This document shows, piece by piece, positions 1 to 5,643 of a DNA stretch of 7,409 bases (position 1 is its first letter; each line of letters opens with the position of its first letter). Made by a program: the position numbers and the translations under genes. The notes below the pieces were generated by a model that did not search any database, was not told where the DNA came from, and was given only the letters and a program-made list of their open reading frames with translations. Where the stretch lies: positions 1 to 7,409 of the forward strand of contig JAKSBM010000633.1 in assembly GCA_022361135.1 (NCBI GenBank). Reading direction: 5' to 3'. The DNA comes from Desulfobacterales bacterium (GTDB lineage: Bacteria; Desulfobacterota; Desulfobacteria; Desulfobacterales; Desulfobacteraceae).

Positions 1-779
1 ACCTTGTCCACCAAATGGCGGAGCAGTTCGGAAACCACCTTGGGATCGTTGTTGGGGAATCGCCACATGTCGTGAAACAGCCCGGTGACATTGTAACGGT
101 GCTCGCCGCCGAAGGCGGACATGGGCAGCCGGCCGTCTTCACGGGGCAGATAGGGGTGGTAGTCCACGCCCTTGGGAACGGAGGTTCTCAGGCGGTCAAC
201 CACCTGGATCTCTCCGGCTTCGGGGATCACCAGTTTTTCCCGCATATGGCCGATGACTTCGTCCAGAAGGAGGATAACCGGGGTTCTGTATGTTTCAGCC
301 AGGTTAAAGGCTTCAACGGTCATTTTAAATACATCCTGGTGGTTGGATGCGGTCAGGGCAATGATGGCGTGATCCCCGTGGGTACCCCATCTGGCCTGGT
401 TCACGTCGCCCTGGCTGACGTGGGTGGGGTTGCCCGTGGAGGGGCCGCCCCGCTGAACATTGGCAATGACACAGGGAATTTCCGCCATACAGGCATATCC
501 CAGGGCTTCCTGTTTCAGGGAGAAACCCGGGCCCGAGGTGGCGGTCATGACCTTGTTGCCGGTGAGTGAAGCGCCGATGATGGCGCCCATGGAAGCGATC
601 TCGTCTTCCATCTGGATAAACTTCCCACCCTTTTGGGGCAGGCGGGCTGCTAACAGTTCTGCAATTTCGGTGGAGGGGGTGATGGGATACCCTGCGAAAA
701 AATCGATACCCGCATACAGGGCGCCTTCGACACAGGCTTCATTCCCCTGAACAAACCTGATATTATTTTTCTGAGTCAT
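1..779 (-). CDS. korA: 2-oxoacid:ferredoxin oxidoreductase, alpha subunit (KorA/VorB-like), 3' end missing
   Basis: Alpha subunit of a multi-subunit 2-oxoacid:ferredoxin oxidoreductase, a cytoplasmic enzyme that oxidatively decarboxylates a 2-oxoacid (most likely 2-oxoglutarate) to the acyl-CoA and reduces ferredoxin. My translation of the minus strand from the ATG at 779-777 gives 259 codons before the window edge, against roughly 370-390 residues for the family, so the C-terminal third is missing. Visible family motifs are GYPITPSTEIAE (residues 30-41), EDEIASMGAIIGAS (58-71), TATSGPGFSLKQEA (79-92), and the stretch about 108-135 containing QRGGPSTGNPT and QGDVNQARWGTHGD. The start is supported by a purine-rich GGAAGGGGA just upstream, inside korD; the start overlaps the korD 3' end by 17 nt, which suggests translational coupling. 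TPP binds mainly in the beta subunit, expected beyond the left edge. Substrate could instead be a branched-chain 2-oxoacid (VorB); the delta-alpha gene order favours the Kor type. Confidence 0.92.
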   Translation of the reverse strand, partial: MTQKNNIRFVQGNEACVEGALYAGIDFFAGYPITPSTEIAELLAARLPQKGGKFIQMEDEIASMGAIIGASLTGNKVMTATSGPGFSLKQEALGYACMAEIPCVIANVQRGGPSTGNPTHVSQGDVNQARWGTHGDHAIIALTASNHQDVFKMTVEAFNLAETYRTPVILLLDEVIGHMREKLVIPEAGEIQVVDRLRTSVPKGVDYHPYLPREDGRLPMSAFGGEHRYNVTGLFHDMWRFPNNDPKVVSELLRHLVDK

Positions 780-993
780 TTTCCCCTTCCTGAGTTTTTT
801 TGATTTGAATTGCTAAATCGGGGCATCGGAGTTCGCAGAGCATGCATGCTATGCAATCTTCCGGACGGACTGCATCCACTTTTCCGGCTTTGTCGAGTTC
901 CAAAACATTCTTGGGACAAAAATGAATACAGATTCCGCACCCTTTACACCATTCTTTGTTGATCTCGTGCTTGACTGATTTGCCTTTTCCCAT
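763..993 (-). CDS. korD: Ferredoxin-like delta subunit of 2-oxoacid:ferredoxin oxidoreductase
   Basis: A 76-residue 2[4Fe-4S] ferredoxin-type protein, the electron-transfer subunit of the complex whose alpha subunit follows directly. Two clostridial-type cluster motifs are visible: C16-x2-C19-x2-C22-x3-C26-P27 and C47-x2-C50-x2-C53-x3-C57-P58. The tail after about residue 65 is charged and has no motif. Start ATG at 993-991 is preceded by GAGGA with good spacing (around 998-1002). It is the first gene of the minus-strand kor operon, with a candidate promoter at 1039-1065. Its last codons contain both the ribosome binding site and the start of korA. A free ferredoxin is possible in principle, but the overlap with korA and the short N-terminal extension are typical of KorD. 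Confidence 0.92.
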   Translation of the reverse strand: MGKGKSVKHEINKEWCKGCGICIHFCPKNVLELDKAGKVDAVRPEDCIACMLCELRCPDLAIQIKKTQEGENDSEK

Positions 994-1038
994 AATATCC
1001 TCATTGTTGATAAAACCTAGCCAAAATCAAGGCTTTTC

Positions 1039-1065
1039 ATTATGTGATTTGGTGGGGGTTGTCAA
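1039..1065 (-). promoter_or_regulatory. Candidate sigma-70-type promoter of the kor operon
   Basis: On the minus strand, TTGACA (a perfect -35 match; plus-strand 1060-1065) is followed after 15 nt by CATAAT (5 of 6 to TATAAT; 1039-1044). The predicted transcript would start near 1030 with a leader of about 35-40 nt before korD. The spacer is shorter than the usual 16-18 nt, so strength is uncertain. This is a pattern match only. Confidence 0.5.
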
Positions 1066-1075
1066 GGATTAGTCG

Positions 1076-1100
1076 TTAATAAATGAATGCTATTTATTAA
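1076..1100. repeat. AT-rich perfect inverted repeat, 9-bp arms
   Basis: TTAATAAAT at 1076-1084 and its exact reverse complement ATTTATTAA at 1092-1100 are separated by 7 nt (GAATGCT). It lies 11 bp upstream of the -35 box of the candidate kor promoter. Its arms contain only A and T, so it would be a poor terminator, and there is no U-tract in a sensible direction. The position and symmetry suit an operator for a dimeric regulator. Confidence 0.5.
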
Positions 1101-1204
1101 TTCTATTTTGGGTTTGAAAGTCAAGGAAAAAAAGGGGGTTATGGCGGGGTGGGATCCGGATGCACCATGGATGTTTTTCGGGGTAATTCAGATGCAGATC
1201 GGGA

Positions 1205-1233
1205 TTTACCCCGGGGGGTGGCTATGGTATAAA
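1205..1233 (+). promoter_or_regulatory. Candidate promoter of the glycosyltransferase, possibly giving a leaderless mRNA
   Basis: TTTACC (4 of 6 to TTGACA; 1205-1210), a 17-nt spacer, then TATAAA (5 of 6 to TATAAT; 1228-1233). Transcription would be expected to begin about 6-8 nt beyond the -10 box, at about 1240, essentially on the glycosyltransferase ATG at 1241. That gene has no convincing Shine-Dalgarno sequence, which agrees with a leaderless transcript. This is a pattern match only. Confidence 0.35.
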
Positions 1234-1240
1234 ACCGGCC

Positions 1241-2092
1241 ATGAAACCTATGAATTTCCCCAAGATAAGTGTGATTATTCCCACCCACAATCGGGCATGG
1301 ACTTTACGCCATGCCGTGGACTCGGTCCTGGCCCAGGACTACCCGGATTTTGAACTCATTGTGGTGGATGACGGTTCCACGGACGAGACCCCGGAATTGT
1401 TGGAATCCTACGGCGATGGCATCCGGGTGCTGACCCAGGCCAACCAAGGTGTTTCAGCGGCCCGGAATCGGGCCATCAAGGCCAGCCGGGGGGACCTCAT
1501 TGCCTTTTTGGATTCCGATGATGCCTGGGAGCCGGGTAAGCTGGCCTGCCAGGCTGAATTTTTTATGGAGAATCCCGAAGCCATGATCTGTCAGACCGAG
1601 GAGATCTGGATTCGCAACGGCCGCCGGGTCAATCCCATGAAAAAACATAAAAAGCCCTCGGGCCATATCTTTGAAGCCTCCCTTAAACTTTGCCTGGTGA
1701 GTCCCTCTGCGGTGATGATGCGCAGGGAGTTGTTTGACATAAAGGGGATGTTCAAGGAAGACTACCCCGTGTGCGAGGATTACGACCTCTGGCTGCGGGT
1801 GAGCCGGGACATGCCCGTCTACCTCATCGACAAGCCCTATACCATCAAACGGGGCGGCCACGAAGACCAGCTTTCCTCCAGCCATTCCCAGGACAAATAT
1901 CGCATCGCCGCCATTGTGGATCTCATGGCCGGGGGGGCGCTGACACCGGATCAATACCGGGCGGCGGCCCGGGTGCTGGAGAAGAAATGTCGGATTTACG
2001 GGAACGGCTGTATCAAGCGGGGTCGGCAGGAGGAGGGGGAAACCTACCTGGCCCTCTATAATAAGGTATTGGCTGGGAATTCAGAGGTTTAA
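1241..2092 (+). CDS. Glycosyltransferase family 2 protein
   Basis: A 283-residue GT-A-fold, family 2 glycosyltransferase, which transfers a sugar from a nucleotide-sugar donor, most likely for surface polysaccharide or glycoconjugate synthesis on the cytoplasmic side. Visible motifs are the N-terminal ISVIIPTHNRA (residues 9-19), VVDDGSTDET (41-50), QGVSAARNRAI (69-79), the metal-binding DSDDAW (91-96, DxD-like), and EDYDLWLR (179-186), which supplies the usual catalytic-base region. No membrane segment or signal peptide is seen. The length suits a single-domain member. The start at 1241 lacks a good ribosome binding site; ATG at codon 4 (1250) is no better. No other glycan gene is in the window, so donor and acceptor are unknown. 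Its stop overlaps the convergent FapA-like gene by 12 nt. Confidence 0.93.
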   Translation: MKPMNFPKISVIIPTHNRAWTLRHAVDSVLAQDYPDFELIVVDDGSTDETPELLESYGDGIRVLTQANQGVSAARNRAIKASRGDLIAFLDSDDAWEPGKLACQAEFFMENPEAMICQTEEIWIRNGRRVNPMKKHKKPSGHIFEASLKLCLVSPSAVMMRRELFDIKGMFKEDYPVCEDYDLWLRVSRDMPVYLIDKPYTIKRGGHEDQLSSSHSQDKYRIAAIVDLMAGGALTPDQYRAAARVLEKKCRIYGNGCIKRGRQEEGETYLALYNKVLAGNSEV

Positions 2093-4525
2093 AATCGTCA
2101 TTTCGTGGTATTGGATCCCTTCTTCGCCCTGGGCCACTTCCTGGATCCGGCATCTGGATTGAACATCCTTGAGGGCCAGCAATGAATTGGGGCCCTGGAT
2201 GGTGGTGCCTTGGGCAATGGTACCCTTGACTTCCACCATTGCCACCGGGTCTTCCTTTTCACTGAATTCCCGGATGGCCTTTTTCTTGATTACTTGATTC
2301 TGGTTGCTTTTTTCCACGGCTTCGATCTTTTTTTGGATAATCTGGATTTCCTGGGCATATTGGTCCTGGCGTTCAAAAATACCGGCCAGGGCGGTTTCGG
2401 CCCTTTTGGATTTATCTGCAAAGCGTTTGAGTTCCTTGAGGGCATCCATGCGTTTGGGATCCTTCATTCCCATGGGAGTGATTCGCTCTTTGATCTCCAC
2501 CATCTTTCGCTGGGCCGCTTCCTGGGCCTGGGCCTTGACCGTGATCTCTTCATAGAGGCGCTGGTCTTTATCTTCAATGGTCTGGATTTCCCCCCGCAGG
2601 GCTTCCAATTGTTCGATGGATTTTTTCAATTTCAACTCAATTTCCTGGAGGAACATCCGGGTGTGGTCATCCACCCCCACCTTTAAATGGGGGGGACTGG
2701 AGGCATCTGTTCCGATGCGGTTGCCCTCAATGCCTTTTTTGGCCGTAATTTTGGAGGAAATGATGTGGCCGGTGGTATCCCGGCAGACCCCGGAGATGAG
2801 GATGGTGGAGTCTATGATCTCCTTGTGGGCGATGAGGTCGCCAAAGGCTTTGATCTGGCTGTTGTTGATGTATTTGCAGAAAATGTTGCCCCGGGCGGAT
2901 ATTTCCGCCTCTGTGATGCCGGCGGAAACGCAGAGATCTCCCCGGATGTGGACCTTGGCTCCCTGGACCTCCTTGGCCGTAAGGTTGACGCCCCGGACGG
3001 TGAATCCGGGTTTCACCGTGCCCGTGACCATCACATTGCCGTTGAAGTCAATGTTTCCGGTTTCAAAATCCACATCTCCATTGATGGTCAGCTCGGGATT
3101 CACCGTGATGATACCCATGGGATCCACATTGGGCTGGCCGTCCAGTTCTGCAAAGAGCTGGAGTCCGTCTTCGGAAAGCACCGTGCCTTCCCCCGGGGAA
3201 AATGAGGGTTCGTCCACGGGGTTTGGGGGCACGGTATCCCCAAATACATTGATGCCGGAGCTGCCTTCTTCCATGGGAATCCGGGTGGCCAGAAGGTCCC
3301 CCTGGCGAACAAAGGGAATGTCGCCCCGCTCCCGGAAATCAATGCTGCCGTCCTCCAGGATTTTTCCCGGATTGGTGTAATCCGTGGGGAAACTGAAATC
3401 AATGACTCCGTCCCTTCCCTGGATGGGGGCTGTGCCCTCGGCCACGGTCAAGGGCGGGTCGTCCCGGGTGGCCGTGGCCAGCCAGGCTTCCAACTGGAGG
3501 TCGGGGATGAGGCCCTGGGTCAGGTTTTTTCTTTCCAGGTAATCCTTCAGGTCCTTGAGGCTTTTGGTTTCGTGGGATTGGGCTTTTTTCTGTTTGGTCA
3601 GGGTGGCGGTGAGCCCATCCTTGGAAATGGTCAGATAGACAAATTCCTCATAGGGATCGGCATACTCCTCTTCCTCCTCCGGGTCGGTGTCGGGATATAG
3701 AAAGGAGTCGGGATCCACATAGGAATTCAAAAGTAGTTTTTCCAAAAGTTCTTCATCCATGGGGGTTTTATCTGCCAGGTTCGCCGGTACGGGGTCGACC
3801 TTTTCCAGCCCCTGGGATTGGGCCAGCTGATCGTAGAACTGGGTGATGTGGGCTTCCAGTTTTTCAAATTCGGTTTCAAAGGTTTCCAATGAGGGGATGG
3901 TTTCGTTTTGGACCATGCGCTGGTGGAGGGGATCCTTTGCCGTGGCCGCAGAGCGTGTGGGCTGGGGGCGGTTTTGGGTGTGGTTGATGAGAATTTCCTT
4001 TTGCCCTTTTTTTTGTTCAATGCGCAGGGAAAGGTTTTTCTCTTTTTTCTTCAGTTTCTGGGCCAGTTGGAACATTTTCTGGTTCTGGTAGACGGTGAAG
4101 CGCTTGAGCTGTTCGCGCTTGGCCAGGGCCGAATGGTTCTTCAGGCAGGTGGCGGCCTGGTCCACCAGATCGTGGCCCCCGAAGGGGAAGGTGATGCAGG
4201 CATTGATTCCGGCCTTGTTGATGGCGGAGATCAATGTGGTGGTATCTTCGGCCGTGACCATGAGCATGCGCTGGGTGGAAGGAGCAATGGACCGTGCATG
4301 TTTGAGAAGGGTGTCCAGCTCCATGTCCGGGGGGGAAAAGCTGGAGATGAATATGGCATAGGGGGCATCGGCCTCCATGGCCCTGAGGCTGTCCAGGGCG
4401 GCTTCCGAGCTGGATCGGGCATCCACTTCCCATCCGGCCGGGACCAGGGTGTCTTCCACGGCGGCCTGGATTTTGGGGTCATTCTCCAGGATCAGAAGGC
4501 GTGGGGTCTTCTTCTTGGACGTCAT
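2081..4525 (-). CDS. Degenerate receiver domain fused to FapA-like (DUF342) protein with coiled coils
   Basis: An 814-residue multidomain protein. Residues 8-130 form a CheY-like fold that lacks the phosphoacceptor Asp (S61/S62 in its place) and the conserved Lys (F113), while acidic E14/D16 and T91 remain. Residues 131-240 are charged, largely helical and coiled-coil-like, followed by an acidic stretch (283-287 all Glu). About 295-620 is the DUF342/FapA body, with its Gly-rich short-strand repeats: GTAPIQGRDGVIDF (364-377), LEDGSIDFRERGDIPFVRQG (390-409), INGDVDFETGNIDFNGNV (481-498). A long coiled coil spans about 621-757, and the C-terminal beta segment 761-814 is as in FapA proteins. FapA of Vibrio is linked to polar flagellum assembly, but no flagellar gene is seen here. 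Start chosen at 4525 because GGAGG sits 5 nt upstream; an in-frame ATG at 4561 (826 aa) has no ribosome binding site. It overlaps the upstream receiver gene by 47 nt. Confidence 0.88.
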   Translation of the reverse strand: MTSKKKTPRLLILENDPKIQAAVEDTLVPAGWEVDARSSSEAALDSLRAMEADAPYAIFISSFSPPDMELDTLLKHARSIAPSTQRMLMVTAEDTTTLISAINKAGINACITFPFGGHDLVDQAATCLKNHSALAKREQLKRFTVYQNQKMFQLAQKLKKKEKNLSLRIEQKKGQKEILINHTQNRPQPTRSAATAKDPLHQRMVQNETIPSLETFETEFEKLEAHITQFYDQLAQSQGLEKVDPVPANLADKTPMDEELLEKLLLNSYVDPDSFLYPDTDPEEEEEYADPYEEFVYLTISKDGLTATLTKQKKAQSHETKSLKDLKDYLERKNLTQGLIPDLQLEAWLATATRDDPPLTVAEGTAPIQGRDGVIDFSFPTDYTNPGKILEDGSIDFRERGDIPFVRQGDLLATRIPMEEGSSGINVFGDTVPPNPVDEPSFSPGEGTVLSEDGLQLFAELDGQPNVDPMGIITVNPELTINGDVDFETGNIDFNGNVMVTGTVKPGFTVRGVNLTAKEVQGAKVHIRGDLCVSAGITEAEISARGNIFCKYINNSQIKAFGDLIAHKEIIDSTILISGVCRDTTGHIISSKITAKKGIEGNRIGTDASSPPHLKVGVDDHTRMFLQEIELKLKKSIEQLEALRGEIQTIEDKDQRLYEEITVKAQAQEAAQRKMVEIKERITPMGMKDPKRMDALKELKRFADKSKRAETALAGIFERQDQYAQEIQIIQKKIEAVEKSNQNQVIKKKAIREFSEKEDPVAMVEVKGTIAQGTTIQGPNSLLALKDVQSRCRIQEVAQGEEGIQYHEMTILNL

Positions 4526-5318
4526 GGAGTCCTCCGGGTAATAGGGTCTCGGGCAATTCAATGCCGTTTTTCTGGGCCACGGATTCCATTTCCGAAAACA
4601 GGGCCATGAGGGTTTTTGAATAAAAATGGTTCAACCGGGTCTGTTTGTCTTCCGGCTCCTTTTCCAGGAGTTGCAGAAATCCGGGGAGGAGTTCATCCCG
4701 GGTGGGGGCGTCGGGCATGTCCGGGCCGTGGGATCTGGCGGTGATGGCCTGGAGTTCCTTGTCCAATTGATTGAGGCGGGCATTGTGGGTCTCGGTGACT
4801 TCCATGAGTTCCCGGTTCAGGGTATAGAGTTTGACGCTTTGTTTTTTGGCAAGGGAAAATAGCTTTTCCCTCTCCAGGAAGCGTTCGTAGCGTTTCAGGC
4901 TGATCTGGATGGCGGCCCGCAGGTCTTCGGTGCGCCAGGGTTTGGGGATGAATCTTTGGATGGCGCCTTTGTTAACGGCGTTGATGATGACCTCGATCTG
5001 GCTGTGGCTGGTGACGAGAAATCGTATGGTATGGGGACTTATTTTTTTGGCCAGTTCCAGGAGATCGGTGCCCCGCATGTGGGTGCCGGGCATGCGCTGG
5101 TCTGCGATGATCAATGAAAAAGGGTGTTTGACGGTGTTCAGATATTCCAATGCCTCCCGGGCGTTGCTGGCAAACACCGGTTTGACCGATTCCAGTTTAA
5201 GAATACGGCCCATGGCCTTTCGGATGACCATTTCATCGTCTACGATCAACGCTTTGTGATGGTATTCGGATGAGGTTGCCGAAGGCGGGATTTCATTTTC
5301 CAGGCGCGAATTTATCAT
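4479..5318 (-). CDS. Response regulator: intact receiver domain plus coiled-coil tail, no known output domain
   Basis: A 279-residue cytoplasmic response regulator. The receiver spans about residues 20-140, and all key positions are present: acidic pocket D27/D28, phosphoacceptor D73 (in IIADQRMPG), T103, and K126 (in FIPKPW). It is followed by a charged helical segment (about 141-195, probably coiled coil) and a tail to 279 with no DNA-binding, GGDEF, HD-GYP or kinase motif that I recognise. The receiver resembles those of the RpfG group, but no HD-GYP domain follows. It is the first gene of the minus-strand operon; its 3' end overlaps the FapA-like gene, so the two products are probably made together and may bind each other. 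The start at 5318 has only a weak GGA upstream; the next Met (M30) is inside the receiver, so 5318 is kept. No partner histidine kinase is in the window. Confidence 0.9.
   Translation of the reverse strand: MINSRLENEIPPSATSSEYHHKALIVDDEMVIRKAMGRILKLESVKPVFASNAREALEYLNTVKHPFSLIIADQRMPGTHMRGTDLLELAKKISPHTIRFLVTSHSQIEVIINAVNKGAIQRFIPKPWRTEDLRAAIQISLKRYERFLEREKLFSLAKKQSVKLYTLNRELMEVTETHNARLNQLDKELQAITARSHGPDMPDAPTRDELLPGFLQLLEKEPEDKQTRLNHFYSKTLMALFSEMESVAQKNGIELPETLLPGGLHDVQEEDPTPSDPGE
4531..4535 (-). promoter_or_regulatory. Ribosome binding site deciding the FapA-like gene start
   Basis: GGAGG on the minus strand lies 5 nt before the ATG at 4525-4523, within the coding sequence of the upstream response regulator. 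It supports the shorter 814-aa product over a start at 4561, which has no such site. Confidence 0.65.
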
Positions 5319-5378
5319 AAATTTCCAGGCCGGAATACCCGGTTGAATTTCGGACGGCGTTCAGTACCGCCATTGGGA

Positions 5379-5399
5379 ACGATACCTTTAATATATCGT
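5379..5399. repeat. Inverted repeat over the -10 region of the response-regulator promoter
   Basis: ACGATA (5379-5384) and TATCGT (5394-5399) are exact reverse complements separated by 9 nt. The element covers the candidate minus-strand -10 box and the predicted start region, where a bound repressor would block transcription. Arms of 6 bp are short, so chance is possible. Confidence 0.35.
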
Positions 5400-5418
5400 C
5401 ATGCCCGGTCAAAATCAA
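5390..5418 (-). promoter_or_regulatory. Candidate promoter of the response regulator/FapA-like operon
   Basis: On the minus strand, TTGATT (4 of 6 to TTGACA; plus-strand 5413-5418), a 17-nt spacer, then TATATT (5 of 6 to TATAAT; 5390-5395). The predicted start is near 5383, leaving a leader of about 65 nt. Pattern match only. Confidence 0.42.
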
Positions 5419-5455
5419 CGGCAAAAAGGGATGGATTATGGAGGCTTACCCCTTG

Positions 5456-5471
5456 AAAATCCATGGATTTT
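5456..5471. repeat. Perfect 16-bp palindrome, candidate operator
   Basis: AAAATCCATGGATTTT equals its own reverse complement. It lies in the divergent intergenic region, between the candidate minus-strand -35 box (5418) and the candidate plus-strand -35 box (5525). Full dyad symmetry without a loop suits a homodimeric DNA-binding protein rather than an RNA hairpin. No regulator gene is in the window. Confidence 0.5.
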
Positions 5472-5524
5472 TCCCGGGGAATTCCGGAGCTGGGAGGGGC
5501 TGATTTTTCTATTTTAATAAGTTG

Positions 5525-5551
5525 TTGACAAGGCCCTTTCCTATCTATTAC
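5525..5551 (+). promoter_or_regulatory. Candidate promoter of the DUF6125-like/carboxyltransferase operon
   Basis: A perfect TTGACA at 5525-5530 is followed after 15 nt by TATTAC (4 of 6 to TATAAT; 5546-5551). A 17-nt spacing would give a poorer -10 (TTACTG). The spacer matches that of the candidate kor promoter. The leader would be about 85 nt and would include the direct repeat at 5581-5601. Confidence 0.4.
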
Positions 5552-5580
5552 TGTCATTTCAGGTTTGTTATGGTTGTGTT

Positions 5581-5601
5581 TGATTAGATATCTGATTAGA
5601 T
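5581..5601. repeat. Tandem direct repeat TGATTAGAT, 12-bp period
   Basis: TGATTAGAT occurs at 5581-5589 and again at 5593-5601, so the copies sit about one helical turn apart. The junction contains the palindrome AGATATCT (5586-5593). It lies in the presumed leader of the DUF6125-like gene, 42-63 nt before its start. It could be a regulator site or a chance repeat in AT-rich DNA. Confidence 0.4.
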
Positions 5602-5632
5602 TTGAGCTCGTTGTGACTGAATTGGGAGCAAA

Positions 5633-5638
5633 AGGAGG
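5633..5638 (+). promoter_or_regulatory. Strong Shine-Dalgarno sequence of the DUF6125-like gene
   Basis: AGGAGG stands 5 nt before the ATG at 5644. It is the strongest ribosome binding site in the window and fixes this start. Confidence 0.8.
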
Positions 5639-5643
5639 TTCAA

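Larger units (their letters stand above)
994..1240. other. Divergent intergenic region between korD and glycosyltransferase
   Basis: This stretch of 247 nt holds no convincing gene. Its korD-proximal half is AT-rich and contains a candidate sigma-70-type promoter for kor and a 9+9 bp inverted repeat. Its right half is G-rich, with runs such as the Gs at 1213-1218, and ends in a candidate promoter for the glycosyltransferase. An 88-codon open frame starting at 1087 runs through it into the glycosyltransferase, but it has no ribosome binding site and no recognisable protein features. Confidence 0.7.
5319..5643. other. Divergent intergenic region with several symmetric elements
   Basis: These 325 nt separate the minus-strand receiver/FapA-like operon from the plus-strand DUF6125-like/carboxyltransferase operon. 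No gene is seen. The region contains a candidate promoter for each direction, a 6+6 bp inverted repeat, a perfect 16-bp palindrome, a smaller palindrome GGAATTCC at 5478-5485 flanked by CCGG arms (5474-5487), and a 9-bp direct repeat. It is the obvious site of shared or separate control of the two operons. Confidence 0.7.

Noticed and set aside
15..569. A 184-codon open frame on the plus strand
   Set aside because: It lies antisense to korA, whose minus-strand translation shows clear family motifs; the plus-strand product shows no recognisable features.
1208..1219. ACCCC-GG-GGGGT dyad before the glycosyltransferase as a hairpin
   Set aside because: The loop would be 2 nt, too small for an RNA hairpin, and the G-run makes such symmetry likely by chance.
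1087..1353. An 88-codon open frame spanning the intergenic region into the glycosyltransferase
   Set aside because: No ribosome binding site, no recognisable domain, and overlap of more than 110 nt with a clear gene in another frame.
2577..3380. A 267-codon plus-strand open frame, and another of 233 codons at 3908-4609
   Set aside because: Both are antisense to the FapA-like gene, whose DUF342 repeats and coiled coils are convincing; the plus-strand products have low-complexity composition and no motifs.
2081..5318. Reading the FapA-like operon as a flagellar locus
   Set aside because: Apart from the DUF342 homology there is no flagellin, export, motor or chemotaxis gene in the window, so flagellar function is not supported here.
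5474..5487. CCGG-GGAATT-CCGG as a possible transcription terminator
   Set aside because: The arms are only 4 bp, there is no following T-tract, and no gene ends nearby because both flanking operons diverge from this region.
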